Source: Candidatus Parcubacteria bacterium
GTDB taxonomy: Bacteria > Patescibacteriota > Minisyncoccia > JAHIHE01 > JAGLIN01
Assembly (NCBI GenBank): GCA_023142975.1
Contig: JAGLIN010000033.1
Coordinates: forward strand, 1-9,520
Length of the DNA stretch: 9,520 bases
Reading direction: 5' to 3'
Shown here: positions 1 to 7,410 of the stretch, in pieces
Layout of the letters: every line of letters starts with the position of its first letter
Position numbering within the stretch: the stretch's first letter is position 1
Position numbers and translations under genes: made by a program
Notes under the pieces: model-generated
The model's input: the letters and a program-made list of their open reading frames with translations, nothing else
What the model was told of the DNA's origin: nothing
Databases searched by the model: none

Positions 1-1037
1 TCTCTCCAATTCCCCGTATCATTATGTTTTTTGAATGTGATGTGCCCTCTCGCCTTTGCCTGCCGCAGAACATATTTTGCGATCAAGTGCATTTTTCTTC
101 TGTTATCTTTTTCCATCCAAAAACTCTGTGGCAAATATTCAATGCTCATTAAATATTTTGGCTCAATATCAATCATATGCCTGTCTAACACACCTTTCCC
201 TGATATTTCATATTCATATTTGAACTCTCCGACGACATCTTCATGCCACCCCTCCCCTCTTGCATTTACATTTTTAAGAGACTCCTCATACATATAGCTT
301 CGCGCTTCCGGAGTAAGATCATGATATCCGATATCAGCCGCTTCCATCCAATCTCTGGGAAAAATAGTTCCAAAGCGATCACCGGAAGTTTTTTCCCATT
401 CAAGCAGATGCTTGATCTCAATTTCTGTTTGCGTCCATATTTTTTCAATCAAATCTTTCTTTTTCCCAAAAATCTGAAAGTCAAAATCCTTTTTATTTAT
501 TAAACTTATTTTTTTTATTTTATTATTATTCAAATCATTCGTGCTTGCTTTTATTGTAAAAGATATTTTTTTTGATTTAGTATTTATCTCAAATCCCGCA
601 AAAGGTTTTTTTATTTTCTTTGCTTCAACGCCGCTATTAAATTCAAAAATTGTCTGGTAATATTTTTTTCCATACATTCTTTTAAATTTCAACATAGTTT
701 TTCCGTCCTTTTTTGCTTTTCTCGCAAAATGAGGAACGAGTCGATCATAAACTCTTTCCCTGATCTGCAAAAAAGTTTCCACGCCAATTTCTTCTCTGAC
801 AGTTCTCACATCATCCATCGCCGGATAATATAAATTGATTTTTTGACTGTTAAAATATCCTTTAACATACAAAACATTGTCTTTGTCTTTTATTGAACTG
901 ATTGTAATTTTATGTCTCGGCACATCGATCAGCCCACAATAAAGATGATTATTCGGCCCGATAATCCGAAACTGCTCATAAGCGTCAAAGTCCACATAAT
1001 ACCCGCCCGAGATCCAGAGGTTTTTATTGATTCTCAT
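1..1037 (-). CDS. Probable (alpha/alpha)6-type glucosidase, glycogen-debranching-like (3' part beyond window)
   Basis: An uninterrupted reading frame of 345 codons begins at the ATG at 1037-1035 and leaves the window at base 1, so only the N-terminal part is seen. Residues 1-195 look like a beta-rich N-terminal region (WISGGYYVDFDAYEQF near the start, then charged beta-type segments). From about residue 197 an alpha-helical domain begins with RFGTIFPRDWMEAADIG (221-237), then GWHEDVVGE (263-271) and DRHMIDIEP (285-293). An R-x-G-x-x-x-x-RD-type motif followed by acidic clusters is reminiscent of six-hairpin glycosidases such as amylo-alpha-1,6-glucosidase (GDE_C) or GH15-like enzymes; this match is by eye and the exact family is uncertain. 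Lying 210 bp downstream of a GH57 glucanotransferase on the same strand supports a role in alpha-glucan breakdown. No signal peptide is visible, so it is probably cytoplasmic. No Shine-Dalgarno sequence precedes the start; an extended -10 lies about 28 bp upstream. Confidence 0.7.
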   Translation of the reverse strand, partial: MRINKNLWISGGYYVDFDAYEQFRIIGPNNHLYCGLIDVPRHKITISSIKDKDNVLYVKGYFNSQKINLYYPAMDDVRTVREEIGVETFLQIRERVYDRLVPHFARKAKKDGKTMLKFKRMYGKKYYQTIFEFNSGVEAKKIKKPFAGFEINTKSKKISFTIKASTNDLNNNKIKKISLINKKDFDFQIFGKKKDLIEKIWTQTEIEIKHLLEWEKTSGDRFGTIFPRDWMEAADIGYHDLTPEARSYMYEESLKNVNARGEGWHEDVVGEFKYEYEISGKGVLDRHMIDIEPKYLMSIEYLPQSFWMEKDNRRKMHLIAKYVLRQAKARGHITFKKHNDTGNWR

Positions 1038-1064
1038 ATAAATATTATTAAAATCTATGTTTAT

Positions 1065-1073
1065 ATTATAGCA
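1065..1073 (-). promoter_or_regulatory. Candidate extended -10 promoter
   Basis: Read on the minus strand this is TGCTATAAT, a perfect TG-n-TATAAT extended -10 element. It would start transcription around 1058, about 20 nt before the ATG of the left-edge glycosidase gene. The -35 position holds only CTTTTT, which is a poor match. In DNA this AT-rich a TATAAT by chance is common; the added TG and the sensible distance are what raise it. Confidence 0.4.
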
Positions 1074-1122
1074 TTAAAACCAAAATAAAAAAGCCTCTGA
1101 AAAATTTATAATGTTCTAAATA

Positions 1123-1216
1123 TCGTTGGCTCCATACTCCCGTGTGGAGCCTGTTGCGAATTCTAAAAATATTTTGAAATCACAAAAGGCTCCAGTCAGG
1201 AGACTGGAGCCAACGA
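1123..1216. repeat. BIME-like pair of inverted palindromes
   Basis: Two palindromes lie head to head in the 210-bp gap between the GH57 gene and its downstream neighbour. The first (1128-1151) has arms GGCTCCATAC and GTGTGGAGCC with one T-G wobble and a 4-base loop. The second (1188-1211) has perfect 10-bp arms, GGCTCCAGTC and GACTGGAGCC, around AGGA. A perfect outer inverted repeat also links them: TCGTTGGCTCCA at 1123-1134 and its complement at 1205-1216. The arms are GC-rich in a very AT-rich background. This two-REP architecture resembles bacterial interspersed mosaic elements mobilised by RAYT transposases, and such a transposase is encoded at 7678-8250. The RAYT-flanking palindromes have a different core, so the link is inferred. 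As strong hairpins just after the GH57 stop they could also stabilise mRNA 3' ends; no T-run follows, so a classical terminator is unlikely. Confidence 0.75.
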
Positions 1217-1247
1217 AGAAAATATCTCCCATTTTAGTTTTCTGAAA

Positions 1248-3317
1248 TTATCGCATTTCTTTTTTACTAATCCTCAACCTCAAATCAAATACTCTTTCCT
1301 TATTCTTTTTGATAAACAAAATAGATGCCTCTTGAAAAACTTTCTCTGGCCCGTCTTGAGAATTGGCAATGGAATAAATCGGGATGATGAATACATCCGC
1401 TTCGCTAAAATCAAACTGCAAATAGATATTTTTAAACCGATCAGCAATTTTTAAATACTTTATTTTCTTAAACATTCTTTTTCTTTTCAAGGTCGCCTCG
1501 CCTTTTTCCGTGTAGAATGTTACAAATCTTGGAGATTGAAAAAATATATTGAACTCTGTGCCGAAATTATATTTTTTTAAAAGATCGTCTTTTTTAAAAT
1601 CATATTTTACTTTTATTTCAGCATTCGTGCCTAAAATAATTTTTTTTGTAAACTCTAAACCTTTGCTGTCATACTGATAATTTAACGCTATTGATTTTTC
1701 TTGTGATTTACCCGTAGAAACAGGGCACTGCCCTGTTTCTACCGATTCATAAATATCATGAGAGAGAGTTTTGAATTTTTGCTGTTTATTAAAATTATTT
1801 AAAGTTATTTTTTTATCTAAGAGATGATCAACTAAAGAAACGCGCTCATATTTATCATAAATGAGTTCTTCTTTTTTAATCCGTTTGTTCTTTTTCTTTT
1901 TTTTGTCATTATATTTAATCTTATTATGATATGACTCTTCTTGTCTTGTTATTGTATTTAATAAATTAAAATTCTTTTCTTTATAACTCAATTCCAGAAG
2001 CGTTCCGCCTCTTTGAGAAAAAGAACTGATAATATGTTTGTTTTTCACAATTACTTCCGGGAGTCCGTCAAAATCAAAATCAGCTTTTTGGACAATCAAA
2101 GAATTACCATTATATTTTCTGTCCAGCTCTTTTTCCGCTTTGATAAGATTTTCATAAATTGCCCCTCTGATGTGCCCAAGATAAAATCCTCCAAACAGGC
2201 CATGCCAATATCCGCAGTTGCATTGAGCTTTGTATAAATTTTCAAAGATTGCTTTGTTTTTCGTAGTAGTAGGGACAGGACAATGTCCTGTCCCTACTTT
2301 ATGGATATTTTCGCTCAGATAAAGCATTTTTTTGTGCATATAGTTTGCTCTGGGATACTTAACAAAAAAATTCCTAAAAAATCCAGCTCTTAAATAATTT
2401 CTCAATTTTTTATAGTCAGGATATTTTTTCAAACGGTCTTTAAGTTCTTTGTAATATAAAAATTCTTGCGGTGCCATTGTCCATTCATCCATTTCCGGAT
2501 ATGAAGAAGTGGGCAAATATATCAAGCCTTTGGGTTTGAATTTTTTCAAAGCCTCCGAAGCGGTAATGGTTTCAATAGTTTTGTGATTTTTCAAAAGTAA
2601 GCTGAAAAATTTCTTCAGCCACCCCTTGTTATAGATCCAATCATAGGTCCATGGCCATGAACCAAATTTTTCCCCATCATCAAAAAGAGTGACCAAAACA
2701 TCTTCTTTTTGTGAAAAACTTTTGATGAGAGCCACGGACTCTTCGGCTTTGGAAAAAGGAATTTTAAAACGAAGAGTTTTATTGATCGGAAAAACCGCGA
2801 TTGATTTCGCGTCGTTTTCCGTTGTATAATATCCCGTTAATTCTTTATCGCAAATTCCAGCGTTGCGGAAATGAACATCATCTAAAAAAGTATATTTCAA
2901 ACCTGTTTTATGAATAATACTTGCCAGTTGCGGCTCCCAAATCCGTTCCGCCAGCCACATTCCCGCAGGAGTTTTACCAAATTCTTTTTTGATAAAATCG
3001 TTCATCAAACGAATTTGAGCAAGCTTATCTTTGTCAGAGATTATAGGAAGAATCGGCTCATAATACGCTCCGCCCGCAATTTCAATCTGGCCTTTTTTAG
3101 ACATCTTTCTAAGCGTTTTGATATACTCATAATGATTAGCCAAAATCCAGTCATAAAGCGGCCCGCTGATATGAATATTGCATTTTATCTCTGGAAATTC
3201 TTTCAAAATATCAAGAAAAGGACGATAACAATCTTCAAAAACCTTATTAAAAACAAACGGATCATTCCCGACCGGTTGATGGTTGTGTATTCCGAAGAGA
3301 AAATATATTTTTGACAT
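1248..3317 (-). CDS. GH57 4-alpha-glucanotransferase-type enzyme
   Basis: This 689-residue protein carries all five conserved GH57 regions: HNHQPVG (11-17), GGAYYEPIL (82-90), GMWLAERIWEP (119-129), TLFDDGEKFG (210-219) and YLPTSSYPEMDEW (267-279). By analogy with Thermococcus litoralis 4-alpha-glucanotransferase the nucleophile is Glu124 and the acid/base Asp214; both are present. The family transfers alpha-1,4-glucan chains between oligosaccharides, using a (beta/alpha)7 barrel. Residues 300-400 are the helical middle domain (NFFVKYPRANYMHKKM, KAQCNCGYWHGLFGG), and about 410-689 the beta-rich C-terminal domain typical of glucanotransferases. No signal peptide is seen, so it is probably cytoplasmic. 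Two short segments, VGTGHCPVPT (341-350) and VETGQCPVST (526-535), are encoded by palindromic DNA and look like in-frame insertions. A lysine-rich stretch (472-482) is also unusual. The length is close to the roughly 660 residues of the archaeal enzyme. The ATG is fixed by HNHQPVG falling at its usual distance from the N terminus. Confidence 0.9.
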   Translation of the reverse strand: MSKIYFLFGIHNHQPVGNDPFVFNKVFEDCYRPFLDILKEFPEIKCNIHISGPLYDWILANHYEYIKTLRKMSKKGQIEIAGGAYYEPILPIISDKDKLAQIRLMNDFIKKEFGKTPAGMWLAERIWEPQLASIIHKTGLKYTFLDDVHFRNAGICDKELTGYYTTENDAKSIAVFPINKTLRFKIPFSKAEESVALIKSFSQKEDVLVTLFDDGEKFGSWPWTYDWIYNKGWLKKFFSLLLKNHKTIETITASEALKKFKPKGLIYLPTSSYPEMDEWTMAPQEFLYYKELKDRLKKYPDYKKLRNYLRAGFFRNFFVKYPRANYMHKKMLYLSENIHKVGTGHCPVPTTTKNKAIFENLYKAQCNCGYWHGLFGGFYLGHIRGAIYENLIKAEKELDRKYNGNSLIVQKADFDFDGLPEVIVKNKHIISSFSQRGGTLLELSYKEKNFNLLNTITRQEESYHNKIKYNDKKKKKNKRIKKEELIYDKYERVSLVDHLLDKKITLNNFNKQQKFKTLSHDIYESVETGQCPVSTGKSQEKSIALNYQYDSKGLEFTKKIILGTNAEIKVKYDFKKDDLLKKYNFGTEFNIFFQSPRFVTFYTEKGEATLKRKRMFKKIKYLKIADRFKNIYLQFDFSEADVFIIPIYSIANSQDGPEKVFQEASILFIKKNKERVFDLRLRISKKEMR
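1714..1742. repeat. Palindromic element inside GH57 gene (copy 2)
   Basis: A perfect inverted repeat: arm GTAGAAACAGGGC (1714-1726), loop ACT, and the exact complementary arm (1730-1742). It lies in the C-terminal beta domain of the GH57 protein and is read in frame as VETGQCPVST. It matches the copy at 2268-2298 in arm length, loop length, the GTAG/CTAC ends and the reading frame used; purine-for-purine (and complementary pyrimidine) changes separate the arms. Confidence 0.85.
2268..2298. repeat. Palindromic element inside GH57 gene (copy 1)
   Basis: A perfect inverted repeat with arm AGTAGGGACAGGAC (2268-2281), loop AAT and the exact complementary arm (2285-2298). It is read in frame as VGTGHCPVPT in the helical middle domain, just before the conserved KAQCNCGYWHG motif. 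Compared from memory with the T. litoralis enzyme, the segment between the two flanking conserved motifs is longer by about 13 residues, which fits an inserted unit of about 39 bp. Confidence 0.85.
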
Positions 3318-3323
3318 TTTTTT

Positions 3324-3329
3324 ATTATA
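3324..3329 (-). promoter_or_regulatory. Candidate -10 box for a near-leaderless GH57 transcript
   Basis: TATAAT on the minus strand ends 7 bp before the GH57 ATG, so a start site at the usual spacing would fall on or next to the start codon and give a leaderless mRNA. No Shine-Dalgarno sequence is present in the 93-bp gap, consistent with that reading. No convincing -35 is visible and the region is extremely AT-rich, so this is a weak call. Confidence 0.25.
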
Positions 3330-3410
3330 ATTAAATCAGATTAGTAATCTATATTTTGCCATCCTTATTTTAGGATTTTTTTATTTTAATTTAATTTGTC
3401 TTATCTAATA

Positions 3411-5123
3411 TTATCTTTTATACAATTTAAAATCTTTGATATAATTATTAAATTCACTGACAACATCTTTGTTTTTTATTTTGCATTCCTCATATTTCTT
3501 TTGCATTAAAACATCAAGTTCGTCATATTTAGCGTTAAAATCTAATTGATTTATTTCTTCTATCTCTTTTTTTGAAACACAACCTTTTCCCCAATTATAT
3601 CCTATTGCGACAATGGGAAATTCAGTGTTATTTGTATATGCAATCAACACATCTCTAAATGCGCAACTTTCTACAGGAGGTAAATCGCCACACATAACTC
3701 CACATGGTTCACGATAACAAAGATATCCAGTTCTTATTACATTTTCATATCCTGTATCAGATTTAACAACGCTACAATTAAGCGAAGTAGCATGACCACT
3801 TAAAGAATTATAATAAAACCCTGAGTGAATACTTTTGTTCTCTTCACAGAAATAATCTTCTAGATTTTCATTTTTATCAAATTTATAATATATAAGTTCA
3901 TCTGCGAAATCTATCCATTTATCACAAACCCTTTTATTCGATGCGCTTGCTCCAAATCCACCATTTTTAATAAAACTTGTGCAATTTTCATTACCCCAAT
4001 CATACTTATATAACAGTGCTTCAACTTTTTCCAATTTATCCGTAAATTTGAAAGTGGAAAGAAATGAATTATAAATATTTATTGCTTTTTGTTCTGTCTT
4101 TTTGTAAGCCGATAAATGAATTGCGTATAAATTATTTCTATAATTAAAATATGTAGAAATTTCTAAGGATTCAGGAAAAGAGCCAAACGGTTGATATAAT
4201 AATTTTATTTGCTTAGCTTTTATATCATTAACAAGTATTTCAGATTCTGTAATTAAAGCATTCTTGTCTATCGCTTTCATTTCTAATTTTCGCTTATCTA
4301 TTTCTTCTTGAATATTTTTTTCACTAAGAATTACAACAGAAACAACCGCCACACCGCTCCCATTCCTCACACCAAAACTTACTAAATTATTAATTAGATT
4401 AGGACTTGTTACTGTCCACTCTTCAGGATATTTTACCTCAAACCCAAACTCCTCACTCCGATAAGTTTTCCAATCTGAAGTGTTAACTTCATTTTTAGAA
4501 TCTATTTCAGAATCTATAATCTCCCCCGTCCGAGAATCAATTGTCCTTTTTCCCGTCATGCCAGCTAATCCTAAATCTATTTCATATGTAATTGTTTTAT
4601 CATTTTCCGACCAAGTGAAATTTTTGCCACCACCGCCAGTTAAAAAAATTTTTGATCTATCTGGACATGAACATATATCTTCGCCATCAAGACCCTCTCT
4701 GCAAAAACATTTAGAGGTTGCATAACTTCCAACCCACACCTCTTGTAAATCTCTGGAAAGACAGCTTGTTGAAAAAACAATTTTTTGTTTGTCATTTGAT
4801 AAAGCTGCTTCTTCAAAACAATTCCCCCCATATTTTGTTTTTACAGTTGCGGGTATTTTAGGATTATATTCATAACCTGAATCTTTGAGAAATTTATTTA
4901 CTTCTTCAATCGTAAAAATTACTCCTTTTGTCTCTGCATTTAAAACCGCTTTTTTATCTTGTGATAATTCAATGGATTTTATTTGTTTTATTGTCGGCTG
5001 ATTACTATTTGAATTATCTTTTGCTAAATAATAACTCACCACTCCAAACAAAGTTCCAAGAAGCAAAATTATAGTCATAGTTATTATGAATTTTGGAAGA
5101 TTATGTGATTTTTGTTTTTGCAT
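3411..5123 (-). CDS. Membrane-anchored protein with PsbP-like domain and Cys-rich tail
   Basis: This 570-residue protein has an N-terminal signal anchor (about residues 11-33, hydrophobic after HNLPK), so the rest is probably outside the membrane. Residues 50-210 resemble one or two beta-propeller-type blades (LSNDKQKIVFST, FTWSENDKTITYE, RTIDSRTGEI) and hold six cysteines. Residues 215-360 are a PsbP/DUF-like unit with the W-K-T-Y...FGFEVKYPEEW signature, common in surface proteins of Patescibacteria and Gram-positives. Residues 370-550 are a different tail with ten cysteines (381, 400, 426, 450, 469, 474, 478, 487, 515, 547), suggesting disulfides or metal binding. It follows its paralog at 5146-7374 by 22 bp on the same strand, so the two are probably co-transcribed. 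Function is unknown; sensing or binding at the cell surface is only a guess. Confidence 0.85.
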   Translation of the reverse strand: MQKQKSHNLPKFIITMTIILLLGTLFGVVSYYLAKDNSNSNQPTIKQIKSIELSQDKKAVLNAETKGVIFTIEEVNKFLKDSGYEYNPKIPATVKTKYGGNCFEEAALSNDKQKIVFSTSCLSRDLQEVWVGSYATSKCFCREGLDGEDICSCPDRSKIFLTGGGGKNFTWSENDKTITYEIDLGLAGMTGKRTIDSRTGEIIDSEIDSKNEVNTSDWKTYRSEEFGFEVKYPEEWTVTSPNLINNLVSFGVRNGSGVAVVSVVILSEKNIQEEIDKRKLEMKAIDKNALITESEILVNDIKAKQIKLLYQPFGSFPESLEISTYFNYRNNLYAIHLSAYKKTEQKAINIYNSFLSTFKFTDKLEKVEALLYKYDWGNENCTSFIKNGGFGASASNKRVCDKWIDFADELIYYKFDKNENLEDYFCEENKSIHSGFYYNSLSGHATSLNCSVVKSDTGYENVIRTGYLCYREPCGVMCGDLPPVESCAFRDVLIAYTNNTEFPIVAIGYNWGKGCVSKKEIEEINQLDFNAKYDELDVLMQKKYEECKIKNKDVVSEFNNYIKDFKLYKR

Positions 5124-5145
5124 AATTTTGCTATTTATTTTGACT

Positions 5146-7374
5146 CTAATTAAATTTCATTGAAGATAGAACGGTATTAAACTCTTGCATATTATAATTG
5201 CTACCATTAAAATGATATTCGATGAAATAATCATGCCCCCTAGCGTTAAATTCAATATAGATTGAATTACTGCTACTTAAATAGGAGTATGGATCAATTT
5301 CATCTTTTTTACCATACGTTCTGATCGCTAATGCTTCTACGTCATTAAATTTCAAAATACTCGTACTGCCTATTATTTTCATAGTTTCTGAAGGAGACGG
5401 CCTTCTGTCAATCATAATGGCCACTCTAGGAATTGTAGAATTTTCTCTTTCCTTCTTCACATTAAAAAACAAGATTTCCGAATTAGAATAATTTTCTAAT
5501 TCCCATTCTTCTGGATACATCAGCTGATAATCAATATCTTTATTTTGATAAATTTTCCAACCATCAGTATTCATCGATCCCTGAGAATTTATTTTAACAG
5601 TTGGAAAATAACTTTTTATTTCCTCGGGAATAATGCCTGCTGTTTTAGTTTCGTACCATTTAATATCATTCCATTTATATCCTTTTTCATTAAAATCTTT
5701 TTCATTAAGTATTTTTTTAAATTTTCCAGATTTCGCATCAAATTCAAAAACAATATCTATTGCCCATTTTGATTTCAAACCAATCAAATCATATTCCGGT
5801 TCAAGAAATCTAAAATTAGAGATCATACGATAATAAGCAAACTTATTAGTCCCGACAATTGGCGCTCTGATAGAATATAAATATTGTCCGCGCGTAATAT
5901 AAAAACCCTGGCTTTTAATATTTTTACTGCTGTCAGTTTGATCAACTAAAACACCTATTTCATCTGAATCTCCAATCCGATAATATTCTCTGTCAGCTTT
6001 TTTGGGCGCGTCATTGTTAATCGTAAGTTCTCTGTCCATCCACTCGTCTACTGTGGAAACTCCAGACAGTCTGGCAATAAATAGCGAAATATTGCTATAC
6101 CCCATACTATCAACAAAAGTTAATGACAAATTGTCAAGATTATCTATAACACTAAACCCATTTTGATATTTCATTTTAAACCCATATTTTTCGCTCACAA
6201 AAGTCTTTTTCCAGCTTCCCTCATCCGCTCCAATTACTGCTTCTTTATTTTCTTCGGCCAAAAACTGCAAAGTACTCAGGCTTGAAATGAATATTCTTAA
6301 ATTATTTTCATTCGGCTCTTGTAACCTAAAAACAATATAATAATTATCGCTAAGATTGTCTCTATATCCTGTTTCATAAATAAATGTTTTTATATTGTAT
6401 TTTTCACTTATTGCTTCTTGAAAATTATTATTCCCTATTTTTATATTTTTAAAATTATACTTTGAAGAAGTAAATAACAAGTCTTTATCTTTTTCTGTAA
6501 AAACCTCTATTCCATAATTCAATCTCCATCTCTGATCTTCTCTGTCAAAAAATACATTGCGTAGCGGTTTTTGAGGCAATATTATAAGATTCTCTTGATA
6601 GAACCAATTTCTGGGATATTTAATTTTATAATACGCATAATAACCTTCAGCCGAGGCCAGAGCATTATAAGTAAGCCAATCAGATGTATCAATTTTAGAT
6701 TCAATACTTTCTTCAATTATCTCCCCCGTGTTCAAATCAATCGTTCTCATTCTCATCAACTCCGACAATCCCAAATCAACTTCATAGATAATGGTTTTAT
6801 CATCTTCCGACCAGACAAAATTTCTGCCACTGCCACCAATAAGAAAAGAGGAATATTGTTGAAATTCGTTAAATCCTTCTGAGTCAGGAGCCGTTAGATC
6901 ATTCGGATCACATTGCCAACTTTTAAGTCGTTCACACGTAAAATATTCTTCATAAATTCCAACCCATTCTTGTGATAAATCTTCTTCAACGCATCCAGTT
7001 GAAAAAACTATCTTTTTCCCGTTGTTGGATAATGACACGATCGAAAAACAATCTCCGGCATACTTTGCATTTGCGTCTTGAAAAGTATTTGAGCTATATA
7101 CATATCCCGACTTTTTAAGATTCTGATTCGCCTCATCAATTGTAAAAATTACTCCTTTTGTCTCTGAATTTAAAATCGCTTTTCTGTCTTGTGATAATTC
7201 TATTGATTTTATTTGCTCTATCTGCTCTATCTGCTCTATCTGCTCCGGTTTATCGGGCAATTTATTCTCTACTTTTAAATAATACCCAACTGCGACAAAC
7301 AAAGTTCCAATAAGCAAAATTGCAGTCATAGTTATTATAAATTTTGGAAGATTATGTAATTTTTGTTTTTGCAT
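5146..7374 (-). CDS. Membrane-anchored protein with three PsbP-like repeats
   Basis: This is a 742-residue paralog of the protein at 3411-5123. The ATG at 7374 is chosen because it gives MQKQKLHNLPKFIITMT, which aligns from residue 1 with the neighbour's MQKQKSHNLPKFIITMT; an in-frame GTG at 7407 would add 11 residues with no counterpart. A signal anchor lies at about 11-33, then an acidic linker with repeated E-Q-I, and a propeller-like N-domain (LSNNGKKIVFSTGC 115-128, FVWSEDDKTIIYE 186-198, RTIDLNTGEI 210-219). Three divergent W/F...KYP units follow: about 230-372 (IKYPRNW), 389-524 (EKYGFKMKY) and 603-742 (WKIYQ...LMYPEEWEL). It lacks the neighbour's Cys-rich tail. The protein is probably exposed on the cell surface; its function is unknown. 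Confidence 0.85.
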   Translation of the reverse strand: MQKQKLHNLPKFIITMTAILLIGTLFVAVGYYLKVENKLPDKPEQIEQIEQIEQIKSIELSQDRKAILNSETKGVIFTIDEANQNLKKSGYVYSSNTFQDANAKYAGDCFSIVSLSNNGKKIVFSTGCVEEDLSQEWVGIYEEYFTCERLKSWQCDPNDLTAPDSEGFNEFQQYSSFLIGGSGRNFVWSEDDKTIIYEVDLGLSELMRMRTIDLNTGEIIEESIESKIDTSDWLTYNALASAEGYYAYYKIKYPRNWFYQENLIILPQKPLRNVFFDREDQRWRLNYGIEVFTEKDKDLLFTSSKYNFKNIKIGNNNFQEAISEKYNIKTFIYETGYRDNLSDNYYIVFRLQEPNENNLRIFISSLSTLQFLAEENKEAVIGADEGSWKKTFVSEKYGFKMKYQNGFSVIDNLDNLSLTFVDSMGYSNISLFIARLSGVSTVDEWMDRELTINNDAPKKADREYYRIGDSDEIGVLVDQTDSSKNIKSQGFYITRGQYLYSIRAPIVGTNKFAYYRMISNFRFLEPEYDLIGLKSKWAIDIVFEFDAKSGKFKKILNEKDFNEKGYKWNDIKWYETKTAGIIPEEIKSYFPTVKINSQGSMNTDGWKIYQNKDIDYQLMYPEEWELENYSNSEILFFNVKKERENSTIPRVAIMIDRRPSPSETMKIIGSTSILKFNDVEALAIRTYGKKDEIDPYSYLSSSNSIYIEFNARGHDYFIEYHFNGSNYNMQEFNTVLSSMKFN
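7215..7241. repeat. 9-bp tandem repeat, three copies
   Basis: The unit GCTCTATCT occurs three times in a row and then begins a fourth (GCTCCGG). It encodes the E-Q-I repeat in the linker just after the membrane anchor of the 742-residue protein. The neighbouring paralog has a single KQI at this place. Copy number could change by slippage without breaking the frame, altering the length of the linker. Confidence 0.85.
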
Positions 7375-7410
7375 GATTTTTGTTATTAAATTAAATAAAA
7401 ATTGCACTTT

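Noticed and set aside
31..503. Two overlapping plus-strand frames (31-297 and 243-503) near the left edge
   Set aside because: The minus strand is continuously open from 1037 to base 1 with glycosidase-like motifs; the plus-strand frames are its shadows.
2910..3314. 134-codon plus-strand open frame
   Set aside because: It is fully antisense to the catalytic domain of the GH57 gene, whose motifs are unmistakable; its own translation shows no recognisable feature.
3361..3382. Hairpin ATCCT...AGGAT followed by a T-run as a terminator
   Set aside because: The arms are only 5 bp, and the T-run follows on the plus strand whereas the genes on both sides are on the minus strand.
6571..6882. 103-codon plus-strand open frame
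   Set aside because: It is antisense to the membrane-anchored protein gene, with no start signal and no recognisable motif.
7375..7407. In-frame GTG at 7407 as an upstream start for the 742-residue membrane protein
   Set aside because: The 11 extra residues have no counterpart in the tandem paralog, whose ATG aligns exactly with the ATG at 7374; no ribosome binding site supports the GTG.
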